Program-made: the position numbers and the translations under genes
Assembly: GCA_934573945.1 (NCBI GenBank)
Contig: CAKTMQ010000088.1
Location: 1-7,019, forward strand
Length of the DNA: 7,019 nt
From: an uncultured Oscillospiraceae bacterium
GTDB taxonomy: Bacteria > Bacillota > Clostridia > Oscillospirales > Oscillospiraceae
Direction of reading: 5' to 3'
Shown: positions 6,468-7,019 of the stretch, piece by piece
Layout: each line of letters begins with the position of its first letter
Numbering within the stretch: position 1 is the stretch's first letter
The notes under the pieces: model-generated
The model's input: only the letters and a program-made list of their open reading frames with translations
Database searches by the model: none
What the model was told of the DNA's origin: nothing

Positions 6468-7013
6468 TCACCGATAAAGATGCAGCGCGTGCATAATACG
6501 CGCCACCTGATAGACCACTGCGGTACACTCGTTGATGGCCACCTTTTTGAACAACGCTTTTCCGCCGATGGTCAAACCGGAGATCAGCGCCGTGATGCCG
6601 ATGGAGATCAGCACATTGGTGGTGTTGAAGTCCCTCTGCAGTGCGGTAACGATGACCGCCGCAGTGGAACCGCTGACAATGCCGCAGATGTCGCCCACCA
6701 CGTCGTTGCAGACGGAGCTGACACGGTTGGCGTTGGCCAACAGCCGGATGGCTTCCCGGCCGCCCTTCTCCTTATGTGCCGCCATGGAATGAAAGGGCTT
6801 TGGATCCGCCGCTGTCACCGCCACACCGATCATGTCGAAAACGATACCCAGCGCGATAAATGCCAGCAGTACCAGCACCGCCACCACATAGCCGGCGCCG
6901 CTCAGCGCCGTAGAGGAGAAAAAGCTCAGCAACGCGCTGAGCACCACCGCCATAAAAAACACACGCAACGGCCAGTGGTCATTCTTCTTTTTGGATTTGT
7001 CCTTGTCACTCAA
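6468..7013 (-). CDS. Small membrane protein, possibly DUF21/CorB-like; start uncertain
   Basis: The 181-residue product is of unknown function. A lysine-rich hydrophilic N-terminus (1-14) precedes four hydrophobic stretches that look like membrane segments at about 15-33, 42-68, 104-126 and 133-152. The loop at about 69-103, with AAHKEKGGREAIRLLANANR, and the following NDVVGDICGIVSG recall the DUF21 transmembrane domain of CorB/CorC/CNNM proteins linked to Mg2+/Co2+ transport. No CBS pair or CorC domain follows, so transport is not claimed. The start used here is TTG at 7013. Only 6 nt of sequence lie upstream, with no ribosome site or in-frame stop in view, so the real start may lie outside the window. 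It ends 18 nt before dxs and probably shares its transcript. In related clusters ispA and xseAB often lie further upstream, but that is not visible here. Confidence 0.7.
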   Translation of the reverse strand: MSDKDKSKKKNDHWPLRVFFMAVVLSALLSFFSSTALSGAGYVVAVLVLLAFIALGIVFDMIGVAVTAADPKPFHSMAAHKEKGGREAIRLLANANRVSSVCNDVVGDICGIVSGSTAAVIVTALQRDFNTTNVLISIGITALISGLTIGGKALFKKVAINECTAVVYQVARIMHALHLYR

Positions 7014-7019
7014 AACAGA

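Overview
This window is a compact, GC-rich segment with seven genes. All of them read on the minus strand, so gene order runs from the right-hand end to the left. The long reading frames on the plus strand are antisense shadows. The content points to a Gram-positive Firmicute of the class Clostridia: the order dxs-tlyA-nadK-argR-recN is a known clostridial/bacillar cluster, the Shine-Dalgarno sites are strong (GGAGG type), GTG and TTG starts are used, and a T-box leader precedes an aminoacyl-tRNA synthetase gene. The high GC suggests, but does not prove, an Oscillospiraceae/Ruminococcaceae-type gut clostridium.

Region 1 (about 7019-774) is one tightly packed operon whose promoter lies outside the window. 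It holds a small membrane protein resembling the DUF21/CorB transmembrane domain, dxs (DXP synthase), tlyA (S4/FtsJ-type rRNA 2'-O-methyltransferase), nadK (NAD kinase), argR (arginine repressor) and recN (SMC-like DNA repair ATPase). dxs/tlyA overlap by 8 nt, tlyA/nadK by 4 nt (GTGA) and nadK/argR by 4 nt (ATGA). The other two gaps are 18-19 nt. This arrangement implies co-transcription and translational coupling.

Region 2 (773-372) is the only long non-coding stretch, about 400 nt, and is almost fully explained. It carries a strong extended -10 promoter just after the recN stop, then a tyrosine-specific T-box leader. The leader has a UAC specifier, a UGGU T-box bulge and a GNRA-capped intrinsic terminator with a U7 tail. 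No terminator is visible between recN and this promoter, so read-through from the recN operon would enter the T-box attenuator.

Region 3 (371-1) is the 5' third of tyrS, running off the left edge. The leader should let transcription continue into tyrS when uncharged tRNA-Tyr accumulates.

No mobile element, CRISPR array, tRNA or rRNA gene was seen, and nothing looks like a wholly new system. The points most worth a second look are the T-box leader and its possible alternative folds, the missing terminator after recN, tyrS in the place where spoIVB-spo0A often follows recN, and the poorly characterised membrane protein heading the cluster.
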